The notes beneath the pieces were generated by a model. That model had not been told where the DNA came from. It ran no database searches and saw only the letters and a program-made list of their open reading frames with translations. Position numbers and translations under genes: made by a program. From a virus, in the IMG/VR virus record IMGVR_UViG_3300012936_000152, positions 1 to 25,190 of that record: a DNA stretch of 25,190 bases; one strand, written 5' to 3'. Positions 6,055 through 13,165 of the stretch are shown piece by piece. How positions within the stretch are numbered: the stretch's first letter is position 1; the number at the start of each line of letters is the position of its first letter.

Positions 6055-6614
6055 AGACAAAGAAACTTAAATGGGATGAGTCTGAAATACAGACATTTGA
6101 GGATGTTTTTCCTAGGGAAGATTTTATTGAACTAACAGATTACATGAGACTTCCGAATTGGTCTTATGGTAATATTTCAAATCCTAGTTCTCCATCTACA
6201 CCATTTTTTTACAATGACTTACAAGAAGTTCCATTCTTTACAGAGCATTTATTTAAGCAAATTTGTGAACTAACTGGTCAAGATTGGGATCTACACAGAT
6301 GTTATGCTAACGGACATGTATCTGGAACCAACGGTGCTCCTCACCAAGATGATGAAACTCCTGGTTCATATACTTTTCTTGTCTATTCTAACTTTGTAAA
6401 TAGTGAAGTTAAAAAATGGAAACCTGCGTGGGGAGGTAAGACTATTTTTTACTTAGACTTTAACGATAACTATAAATGGGTATTACCTAAACCAAATACT
6501 GCTACATTTTTTCCTGCTGATATATTTCATCATGCAGAACCTACAACCAGACATTTTATTGGATTACGATTATCTGTAGCATGGAAATTACGGGCAAAAG
6601 AAAAGGGGTCGTGA
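6051..6614 (+). CDS. 2OG-Fe(II) oxygenase, prolyl-4-hydroxylase-like, 187 aa
   Basis: The motif order is that of small phage 2OG-Fe(II) oxygenases. GAPHQDDETPGSYTFLVY contains the H98-x-D100 pair, WGGKTIFY is the usual GGxTxFY strand, FFPADIFHHAEP carries the distal histidine (H160 or H161), and GLRLSVAWKL supplies the 2OG-binding R173. The enzyme would use Fe(II), O2 and 2-oxoglutarate to hydroxylate an unknown substrate. At 187 aa it is a complete single-domain protein without targeting signals. I use the ATG at 6051, which overlaps the previous stop as ATGA, rather than the in-frame TTG at 6042. It is last in the island: its stop codon lies in the loop of the terminator hairpin. Confidence 0.88.
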   Translation: MKTKKLKWDESEIQTFEDVFPREDFIELTDYMRLPNWSYGNISNPSSPSTPFFYNDLQEVPFFTEHLFKQICELTGQDWDLHRCYANGHVSGTNGAPHQDDETPGSYTFLVYSNFVNSEVKKWKPAWGGKTIFYLDFNDNYKWVLPKPNTATFFPADIFHHAEPTTRHFIGLRLSVAWKLRAKEKGS

Positions 6615-6627
6615 GACCCCCTTTTTT
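6601..6627. terminator. Bidirectional intrinsic terminator between convergent genes
   Basis: GGGGTC (6605-6610) and GACCCC (6615-6620) form a 6-bp stem with a GTGA loop. Downstream on the plus strand is CTTTTTT (6621-6627). On the minus strand the downstream bases are TTTT (6604-6601). It separates the plus-strand island from the minus-strand 133-aa gene, whose stop is at 6630-6632. Confidence 0.85.
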
Positions 6628-6629
6628 AT

Positions 6630-7031
6630 TCAGATGATACCGCCTGTTGGCGTTGGTTGTTCATCAAGATAGATCCCAACCAAAGGACTATCTTTTCTAT
6701 ATTTTGCTGGGCAATTTGCATTCCAAAGTTCTGCAATTTCTTGGATAACTTCGTCCTTAATTACTCCCTTGTTACCAGAACCAGGAGCAACACCTGCAGT
6801 AGATCCATCAACTTTTGCTTCGTCTCTTAATAGAGATTCGTAGCATACATCAGCAGAAGCCATCAATCTTAAGTTTGCTGCTGCATCTTCTTTAGAAACT
6901 CCTTCTGCATCGAAGTCCCATTCAGCACCACATGCTGCAGTAACTGCTTTCAATCTTTCTACCAGTTCTTCTCTGGTATGTTTGATATCAAGGAGTTGAT
7001 AACTCCCATCATGACCTTTAATGTTTTTCAT
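6630..7031 (-). CDS. Hypothetical protein, 133 aa
   Basis: I do not recognise a family. The 133-aa product is soluble-looking, with three cysteines. A mostly helical N-terminal two thirds contains TREELVERLKAVTAACGAEW and ANLRLMASADVCYESLLRDE. A Gly/Ser linker (GSTAGVAPGSGNKG) joins it to a short C-terminal segment (EIAELWNANCPAKYRKDSPL) and a Pro/Gly tail. There is a good Shine-Dalgarno (GGAGAG about 11 nt before the ATG at 7031). It follows the 1902-aa gene, but a strong terminator lies between them and I see no late motif in the 68-bp gap. It is therefore expressed by read-through or from a promoter I cannot identify. It is bounded downstream by the bidirectional terminator. Confidence 0.75.
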   Translation of the reverse strand: MKNIKGHDGSYQLLDIKHTREELVERLKAVTAACGAEWDFDAEGVSKEDAAANLRLMASADVCYESLLRDEAKVDGSTAGVAPGSGNKGVIKDEVIQEIAELWNANCPAKYRKDSPLVGIYLDEQPTPTGGII

Positions 7032-7054
7032 TTGATTTGTACTCTCCGTGTGTT

Positions 7055-7085
7055 AAAAAAATTTGTGGGGGAGGGTCACTCCCCC
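7055..7085 (-). terminator. Intrinsic terminator after the 1902-aa virion gene
   Basis: On the minus strand, GGGGGAG (7085-7079) and CTCCCCC (7073-7067) form a perfect 7-bp stem with a 5-nt TGACC loop. ACAAA and seven T (7061-7055) follow. Confidence 0.9.
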
Positions 7086-7099
7086 GTCGTGTGTATGAT

Positions 7100-10000
7100 T
7101 TACGCCTGAGACTCAGACCACGTAATACGTGCCGAGATCTGATATGGGTTGGAGCTAGAAACGCCACCCGAGTCAACGATGTTAGCAACAACAGTTAGTA
7201 GGTCAGGTCCGTTAGGATAGATGCCGTCACCACCAAGGATCGAGTTACCCAGAGAACTAATTCTAGATAGGTCGAAGGTAGTAGAAGACGTTTGACCGTT
7301 ACCTGCACCTGCTGCACGGAAGGAGAGGATCTGAGATCCACCCGATACCGTATCATCAGCAGCGTGTCTAACAAGTTGACATAGTGAAGGATCATCCACG
7401 TTCTCAAATGTATCAGTGGAGAGTGATGGGTTCAGAATCAGAGAAATCTCTGTTTCGTGAGTGGTTAGAATACCAACAGAGTCGAGTGCTAGTTGCATTC
7501 TGTTGATGATTTCACGTTCACCCAGAGCACCAGTGATAGAGGAATCAACCGAAGGTGCAAGTCTAATCGAAACCAGAGGAATATTCAGAGGAATCAATAC
7601 AACTTGGTTGGTTGCCGCAGAACCGATGTTCATCGTTGTTCCGCTGGAAACTGCAGGGTTGCCTAGAGCACTGTTGATAGCAGAGTAGTAGTTACGTGGG
7701 AAGTAACGAGTAGTTCCCTGTAGATACTGGATGTAAACATAGTGATAGCTGCTATCTGTATATGTTCTGGTGTTAATTGGTTTACCAGACTGGAAGTAAC
7801 CATTAGCGGCACTACCTTCAAAGATCAGCGTGTTGACCGTTAACTGAGACGCATCAGAGGTGTTGAAAGGAATACGGATGAAGTATTCTCTAGACCAGTA
7901 AGATCTATATGCCTCAGTGATTGTGCTGTTCGCTTGAGTCTGTGCAGAAGTACCAGAACTGTTGGTGAACTTCAGTGAGTTACCAGACGCGGTGAATAGG
8001 TACGCTTCGTCATCCTGGAACATACCATCCATGATGACCGAAGTACCCCAGTGGAACAGAGTTCCGACATAAGTAGGTAGATCACCATTCTCAATCTCAT
8101 AACGTGCAGGTAGGTTACCAGAACGGAAGTAAGATTCAGTCAGTTTGTTGTTGTGCTTAAACTCGTGGAAATACTTAACATGTCCATGAGCATCCTTAAA
8201 TCCGAAGCGGATCTTACCAGCACCATACCAGGAGTAATCCATGTAGCACATCTGGATCTTGGATAGGTCTAGAACATATCCAGACTTACCTAGACCATCT
8301 GCCTTATCAAGGTTCCACTGAGTCTGAGGTACTTTAGTATCTACAGTCTTAGTGATGATAACGTCAGCGTTGGATACACCTCTGTATGAAGGTTGAACTG
8401 TAAGTTGTGTGTTACTTGTAACCTTAACAACTTTGTAAGACATACCACGGATAACAATCTTATCACCTGGATTCAACTGAGATGTGAAGTTGGTATTTGT
8501 ACCAGTTACAATATGAGAGTCCTTAGTAACAGAGACTCTACCAGGAACCTGCTGTACAGAAGATCTTCTTACACAATTCAATGTATCACCATCGAACTCG
8601 AAGTAGAATCCGTTCTGATCATCGAACATACCGCAACGGATGTCGCAATCAGTCCAAGAAAGAACTGCAAGTGTTGGGAATCCACCACCGCTAGTAGCAG
8701 ATGGTTCTTCTTTCAACAGATAGGTGAAGTTGAAGTCATCAATTACCGAGTCGATTGGACCCTCAACGTTGAACTGTTGGATATCAGTATTGATAACCTT
8801 AACCTTGAGGTTTGAGGTCAACTGGTGAGGCTTGCTAGTTTGTGCAGCAGCAGTAAACTTCTGTTGGAAGTCGAGTGTACCACCAGTAAAGTCGGTTATA
8901 ACTTCGGTTGTTAGTTTAACTGTTGTAGCATCAACAACTTCCGAAATTCTAGTTTCAGAAATCAAGCAGTTGTTTGCTGTACCAGAACCAGTTACAATCT
9001 GACCAGGAACGAATCCAACCGTGCTTGTAACGGTAACCAAATCAGAACCTGCAGTACCAGAAGCATTGGTCTCAAGTCTTTGAGCACCAGTTGCAACGTA
9101 GTTAATATCCAGAATTGGAATCTGAGGAATAAAGTTAATTGCGAGAGAGGTCTGAATACCTTTACCTGACTGATAACGGAAATACTTACGAGTCTGTCTA
9201 GAGATTCTAGAGTTAGGAGACTTAGAAGTACCGATTTCCATACCACCGTCAAATGGTCTGTGTAGGAAGAATCCATCAGGTCTTACATAGATGTAAGAAG
9301 GAATTAGATAGTTCGTACCAGACTGGGAGAAGGAGAATGCAGTATCGACGAGAAGTAGATCGTCGTCAGTAATAGCAGTAACTCTTCTGGATTCAAGAAC
9401 ACCTGGAGTACCACCAGTTGTGTTAACAACCTTGATGATATCACCGATCTTAAAGAATCTCTGGAACGCTGCGTTTGTACCAACAACTCTTCTAGAACCA
9501 GTAACAACTTCAATTGTACCAGTACCAGTAACCTCACCAGATAGGTTTCCAGAAATAAATTCTTGGATACCCGAACCTGTACCAGAAATGGTAATGATGT
9601 TTGTATTATCTAGAGCATCTTGTAGTGAAGGTGCAAGTCTGAAGTTGTTGTTATCAACTAGAACTGCATAGTAATCAGTGTTATGAGTCAGACCACCAAC
9701 AGCGGATCCACTGTTGTCGTTATAGATGATTCTAGTTCCAGTGGAATAGAAGTGGTTGTTGATGTTAACACAGTTGTTAGAAACATCAATGTTTGAACTT
9801 GCATCAAACTGCTTAATAGTAGGTGCAATCTTGAATGGAATTGTAACTTCAAGTTCCTTCTCGGAGATTGCTCTAGTCGTGGTGTATGAACCATCAACAG
9901 TACCAAAGTCTGCAGTCGTGTTCTCAAAAGACTGAACACCACTACCTTGACCAGTAAACTGAATTTCATTACCACTAGCAGCGTTGCCAGCAGTGGTTGC

Positions 10001-12808
10001 TAACTGGAATCTGTTACCGTCAATAGTGATAACGTAGTAAGAGCTTCCGCTACTGAAAGGCGATGCAAGTGTACCTGGGCTGGTAAATTTCAGTAGTTCA
10101 CCAGTAGAGAACAGGTTGTCCTTAATGTAGAAGGAGTATCTCGCAGGGTTAGCAATAACACCAGTAAAGGTGATATTACCAGTTGCATATCTCAGTCTTA
10201 CAGGAGAAGCACCAGTGCTTGTCTTAATTCTAAAGCGGTTGTTATCAATTCTATCAATGTAGAATGTACCAGAGGTATAAGTGCTCTGGTTCATGTTTTG
10301 ATCATAGAAATACTGAATCTGACCACCATCAGCAACACTCAGCGTTACGTTCTGGTTGTTAGGGAATCCATGATTCTCTTTATAGAACGAGTCATTAGTA
10401 GAGGTATTCCTCTTAACGAATGCGATGTACTGGTTAGTGTAACCATCGGAGCTGTAGCTAGCGAAGTAACGGTTCATAGTTGCAGACCAACCTTCCTGGT
10501 AATACCAGAAGAACCAGTTGTTACCTCTAACTCTGACGTATTGTGGATTTACATAGTCAGTATAGAAGTTGTCTCTATAGTAATAAGTTTGAGGTAGATT
10601 ACTATTATAACCTTGTACAGTATATGCTCTACTCCATTGATTACCCTCACCTTGGTCATTGATATAGCGGTTGTTATTATCTGTTAGGAAGTCATAATTA
10701 CCGTTAAATCTGGAAGAGGTGCTGAAAGGAAGACTCTCATGGTTATATCCATAAGTTCTAGGTTGTGTACCTCTGTTCTGGTAGTAGTAGTTAATATAGA
10801 AATAATCAGTGCTGTTATCACCCAATTCAGGACGACGTGTAGCAAAGTAAACTGTTCTATCCCATGAAGTACCACCTAGACCATAGGTGCTGTTGACTGC
10901 AGCGAAGTCATGACCAGATCTAGTTCCACCCTGATCCCAGTAGTAGGTATAGAAGTATGCATACCAGTCATACCAACCTTTGTATTCTCTACGGATATTG
11001 TATACAAGACCGAAGTTATGATCACCAAATGTCCAAGTACCATCATGAGGATAAGATGCTGCAGGATATGCATCACTGAGGTTGATAGCACCTTGGTTTA
11101 GACGCTGAGACTGGTGTAGTTTAATGGTATCAGCATCAACTCTCTCAACATAATAAACCTGCATTCTTCTCAAACCACCCAAAGGTCTGTTACCTGGGTT
11201 TGGATAGTAGAGTAGGCAGTAGTGGTTTTGGAGATTGTGACTGGGGATTCTGATTGTATTATCAACATAATTAACATCAGACTCACCAAATCTCTTGGTG
11301 TATGTACACTCGTAGTTGAATACGAATGTCTTTTCTCTGTTTACTGTTACCGCAGTGTTTGATGTTGGATCTTCGTCAACATATGGTCTTCCATCAGGTG
11401 CAGTTGCTGTAGGATCTTGAATCTCAAGAATCTTAGGCGAAACAGTGTTAACGAAGTAGAAGTTAGTGTTGTCTGCGAAACCGTGCTCAGAGACAGTAGT
11501 TAGATAAACTTTAGAAGTTGTCTTTGTGCTGATAGTGAATGTATCACCCATACCTGGGTGAGCATCACAATAGTAGCTCAGAGGAGATGGAGTAGCTCCA
11601 TCAATGTAAATTCTGATGTATGCTCCTACACTACCTGGGCTACCATGTGCATATACAAACGTAGTGAATTCAGAACCACCACCATGAGTACCATCAGATG
11701 TAGTAGAGAATCTTAATGGGTGAGTACCAACAGAAGTATCAGAAAGATCGAATGTGTAGATCGACTTTCTGGAAAGATCTAGTTGTGCTTGTTGTACTCC
11801 ATCAAGGAAATACTTATTACCAGCACTTGCTACACCAGTTGAACCATCAAGAGTGTAAACAATTGAAGAACCAATTAGATCAATCTGTTCACCATTATTG
11901 AAAGAACCTGTTACATCATAGATATCAATAGTTGAACCACTGACTCTACCAATAACACCAGCACCACCACCAGCACCGTTAACAGTTGCACCAACAAAAT
12001 ACTCATTTGCGTCAACTGTTGTAGTTGCTGTTAGAGTAGTAACTGCTTTTACAGTAACAGGAATATTGTATAGATCAGATACAATACCAATCGACTGGTC
12101 TAGGGAGATTTGAGAACCCTGGAAGAACTTACCTGGAATAATCGAGGTGTAAGTACCTTGCAGTTCTCTGGTAGTTGGTTGGTTTGATCTTGCCTTATAT
12201 GTAAAGGTAGTTGTAGTTGGAACTGCCTGAATAATATAAGTACCTTCTGCAGTAATTTCTGCAAGACCCGTAACTGTAATAGGAACACCACTAGTTAGGT
12301 TGTGGTCAAAACTTGTAGTAACTGTAATAAGTTCTGAACCAGCAACTGCTTCTACCTTAGAGATAAAGGGGATTGTAGTATCAGAAGTAGATGCGTAGAA
12401 AGAAGGAATGTTGTTGATCGTCTGAATGGTCTCCCACTTAGATGCCTGAGGTCCGTACTCAAAGTCGGTATCAATCAGGTTTTCTGGATTGGAGACTCTG
12501 AACTTAGATACAGCGTCAACAAAAGTTTCCGATGGTTCAAATTTTACCGAATCTTCTTCTATAAAAATTTGAAGTGCATCTGTATCACTCATCGACGTGG
12601 TGTCGTGAAGTAGAGTGATTGTAGTTTCATCTGCAACACCATCATAACTGAATGTACCAGTCTTGGTACTGTCAGCAAAGTTGTAGATAATAATGTTATC
12701 TGTTGTGTTTGTAATCATCAACAGACGGCGCTGGTGGTGATTACCTTTTAGTTTGACCGTTTTTGCCGAAGCATCAAACGTAAAGTCAAAGAGCAATTTT
12801 TTTGCCAT
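7100..12808 (-). CDS. Large virion structural / fibre-like protein, 1902 aa, with a cupredoxin-like insert
   Basis: The N-terminus (MAKKLLFDFTFDASAKTVKL) and the stretch around residues 105-140 (NPENLIDTDFEYGPQASKWE) are of a type I know from T4-like cyanophage virion proteins. The body is a chain of beta modules. Several share the plan H(G/N/F)-x-TG-x-V...YYV..vd.n.FrLa...I..tG.GSG.Q.F (about 815-1090). Others are an aromatic-rich segment (about 604-795), a cupredoxin-like unit (about 331-428), an RPDGFFLHRPFDGGMEIG region and an FTSQLNPGDKIVIRGMSYKV module. The conserved-looking C-terminal domain has ITGALGEREIINRMQLALD. There is no catalytic domain. It most likely forms a tail-associated fibre or baseplate appendage. 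AGGGGA lies about 10 nt before the ATG, and a late-like motif is at 12831-12838. A strong terminator follows. Confidence 0.85.
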   Translation of the reverse strand: MAKKLLFDFTFDASAKTVKLKGNHHQRRLLMITNTTDNIIIYNFADSTKTGTFSYDGVADETTITLLHDTTSMSDTDALQIFIEEDSVKFEPSETFVDAVSKFRVSNPENLIDTDFEYGPQASKWETIQTINNIPSFYASTSDTTIPFISKVEAVAGSELITVTTSFDHNLTSGVPITVTGLAEITAEGTYIIQAVPTTTTFTYKARSNQPTTRELQGTYTSIIPGKFFQGSQISLDQSIGIVSDLYNIPVTVKAVTTLTATTTVDANEYFVGATVNGAGGGAGVIGRVSGSTIDIYDVTGSFNNGEQIDLIGSSIVYTLDGSTGVASAGNKYFLDGVQQAQLDLSRKSIYTFDLSDTSVGTHPLRFSTTSDGTHGGGSEFTTFVYAHGSPGSVGAYIRIYIDGATPSPLSYYCDAHPGMGDTFTISTKTTSKVYLTTVSEHGFADNTNFYFVNTVSPKILEIQDPTATAPDGRPYVDEDPTSNTAVTVNREKTFVFNYECTYTKRFGESDVNYVDNTIRIPSHNLQNHYCLLYYPNPGNRPLGGLRRMQVYYVERVDADTIKLHQSQRLNQGAINLSDAYPAASYPHDGTWTFGDHNFGLVYNIRREYKGWYDWYAYFYTYYWDQGGTRSGHDFAAVNSTYGLGGTSWDRTVYFATRRPELGDNSTDYFYINYYYQNRGTQPRTYGYNHESLPFSTSSRFNGNYDFLTDNNNRYINDQGEGNQWSRAYTVQGYNSNLPQTYYYRDNFYTDYVNPQYVRVRGNNWFFWYYQEGWSATMNRYFASYSSDGYTNQYIAFVKRNTSTNDSFYKENHGFPNNQNVTLSVADGGQIQYFYDQNMNQSTYTSGTFYIDRIDNNRFRIKTSTGASPVRLRYATGNITFTGVIANPARYSFYIKDNLFSTGELLKFTSPGTLASPFSSGSSYYVITIDGNRFQLATTAGNAASGNEIQFTGQGSGVQSFENTTADFGTVDGSYTTTRAISEKELEVTIPFKIAPTIKQFDASSNIDVSNNCVNINNHFYSTGTRIIYNDNSGSAVGGLTHNTDYYAVLVDNNNFRLAPSLQDALDNTNIITISGTGSGIQEFISGNLSGEVTGTGTIEVVTGSRRVVGTNAAFQRFFKIGDIIKVVNTTGGTPGVLESRRVTAITDDDLLLVDTAFSFSQSGTNYLIPSYIYVRPDGFFLHRPFDGGMEIGTSKSPNSRISRQTRKYFRYQSGKGIQTSLAINFIPQIPILDINYVATGAQRLETNASGTAGSDLVTVTSTVGFVPGQIVTGSGTANNCLISETRISEVVDATTVKLTTEVITDFTGGTLDFQQKFTAAAQTSKPHQLTSNLKVKVINTDIQQFNVEGPIDSVIDDFNFTYLLKEEPSATSGGGFPTLAVLSWTDCDIRCGMFDDQNGFYFEFDGDTLNCVRRSSVQQVPGRVSVTKDSHIVTGTNTNFTSQLNPGDKIVIRGMSYKVVKVTSNTQLTVQPSYRGVSNADVIITKTVDTKVPQTQWNLDKADGLGKSGYVLDLSKIQMCYMDYSWYGAGKIRFGFKDAHGHVKYFHEFKHNNKLTESYFRSGNLPARYEIENGDLPTYVGTLFHWGTSVIMDGMFQDDEAYLFTASGNSLKFTNSSGTSAQTQANSTITEAYRSYWSREYFIRIPFNTSDASQLTVNTLIFEGSAANGYFQSGKPINTRTYTDSSYHYVYIQYLQGTTRYFPRNYYSAINSALGNPAVSSGTTMNIGSAATNQVVLIPLNIPLVSIRLAPSVDSSITGALGEREIINRMQLALDSVGILTTHETEISLILNPSLSTDTFENVDDPSLCQLVRHAADDTVSGGSQILSFRAAGAGNGQTSSTTFDLSRISSLGNSILGGDGIYPNGPDLLTVVANIVDSGGVSSSNPYQISARITWSESQA
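10424..10999 (-). other. Tyr/Trp-rich segment of the 1902-aa protein
   Basis: Residues about 604-795 are exceptionally rich in Tyr, Trp, Phe, Asn and Arg. Runs include GWYDWYAYFYTYYWDQGG, DYFYINYYYQNRG, TYYYRDNFYTDYV and NNWFFWYYQEGW. It has an irregular repeat feel and almost no Lys, Glu or Cys. Such surfaces bind carbohydrate or mediate protein packing in other fibres; that role is inference. Confidence 0.65.
11525..11818 (-). other. Cupredoxin-like domain in the 1902-aa protein
   Basis: Residues about 331-428 read NKYFLDGVQQAQLDL, a YTFDLS strand, THPLRFSTT, then YYCDAHPGMGDTFTI. The spacing matches a type-1 copper protein: an upstream His (H363) on one strand and a C-xx-H-xx-M cluster (C414, H417, M420) at the C-terminal loop, as in plastocyanin and azurin. 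Fold and ligand set are inferred from the motif; metal occupancy is unknown. Confidence 0.65.
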
Positions 12809-12830
12809 TTTCTGTTATTCCCCTTGTGTT

Positions 12831-12838
12831 TGTTTATA
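12831..12838 (-). promoter_or_regulatory. Late-promoter-like TATAAACA before the 1902-aa gene
   Basis: TATAAACA on the minus strand lies 23 nt before the ATG at 12808 and differs from TATAAATA at one base. Predicted leader is about 17 nt with AGGGGA near its 5' end, matching the other late units here. The rest of the 97-bp gap to the 69-aa gene shows no hairpin or gene. Confidence 0.5.
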
Positions 12839-12905
12839 GTTACGAAGTGTAGTTCTCAAGTCAGTGCTCACATTGATAATAAATCTCTTGTAAAAAGTTT
12901 TGGGT

Positions 12906-13115
12906 TCACCAACCCATTGCCGCCATCATTCCCATAGAAATGGTGATTTGCTCAACAACGTAGTCTTGCCTTGCGTGAGGAATACCACCAGCTGTGGCTC
13001 CATCATGTAGAACCAGACTCATGGTATCTGTGTCCACAGTTAGTTCCGCAAGGGCACCAGTAAATGTAGAGTGTTGTACCGTAGTACCTCTTCTCAACTG
13101 TACCTGTTTGGTCAT
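12906..13115 (-). CDS. Mini-protein with a Mtd_N-like fibre-attachment domain, 69 aa
   Basis: The 69-aa product has the pattern VQLRRGTTVQHSTFTGALAE, LTVDTDTMSLVLHDGATAGG. This is the compact beta domain (QLRRGT...F.G..GE...DTD...L.vHDG.T.GG) found at the N-terminus of many phage tail-fibre and receptor-binding proteins, including the Mtd_N type. Normally it trimerises and attaches a longer fibre; here it is almost the whole protein, followed only by a hydrophobic Met-rich tail (ITISMGMMAAMGW). It lies between two giant fibre genes. Its own late promoter is at 13144-13151, and an AGGGGA Shine-Dalgarno lies just ahead of the ATG at 13115. It may cap or join the neighbouring fibres, or be the remnant of a longer fibre gene. 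Family assignment is from pattern memory. Confidence 0.75.
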   Translation of the reverse strand: MTKQVQLRRGTTVQHSTFTGALAELTVDTDTMSLVLHDGATAGGIPHARQDYVVEQITISMGMMAAMGW

Positions 13116-13119
13116 GGGT

Positions 13120-13163
13120 ATCCCCTAGAATTTATGCTAGTTTTATTTATAAAAACTGGGGAT
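13120..13163 (-). promoter_or_regulatory. Inverted repeat around the late promoter and Shine-Dalgarno of the 69-aa gene
   Basis: On the minus strand, ATCCCC (13163-13158) can pair with GGGGAT (13125-13120), which contains the Shine-Dalgarno of the 69-aa gene. Inside it, AGTTTT and AAAACT (13157-13152 and 13144-13139) form a second stem. Only RNA reading through from the 3083-aa gene would carry the left arms. The structure has no T-run and is a poor terminator. Confidence 0.5.
13144..13151 (-). promoter_or_regulatory. Late promoter TATAAATA for the 69-aa gene
   Basis: A perfect T4 late -10 element on the minus strand, 29 nt before the ATG at 13115. Predicted start is near 13138, giving a leader of about 23 nt with AGGGGA close to the start codon. 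Confidence 0.8.
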
Positions 13164-13165
13164 CT

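Noticed and set aside
12809-12905. Possible small RNA or extra gene in the gap between the 69-aa and 1902-aa genes
   Set aside because: The 97 bp contain only the late-like motif and a Shine-Dalgarno; there is no stable hairpin, T-run or open frame worth calling.
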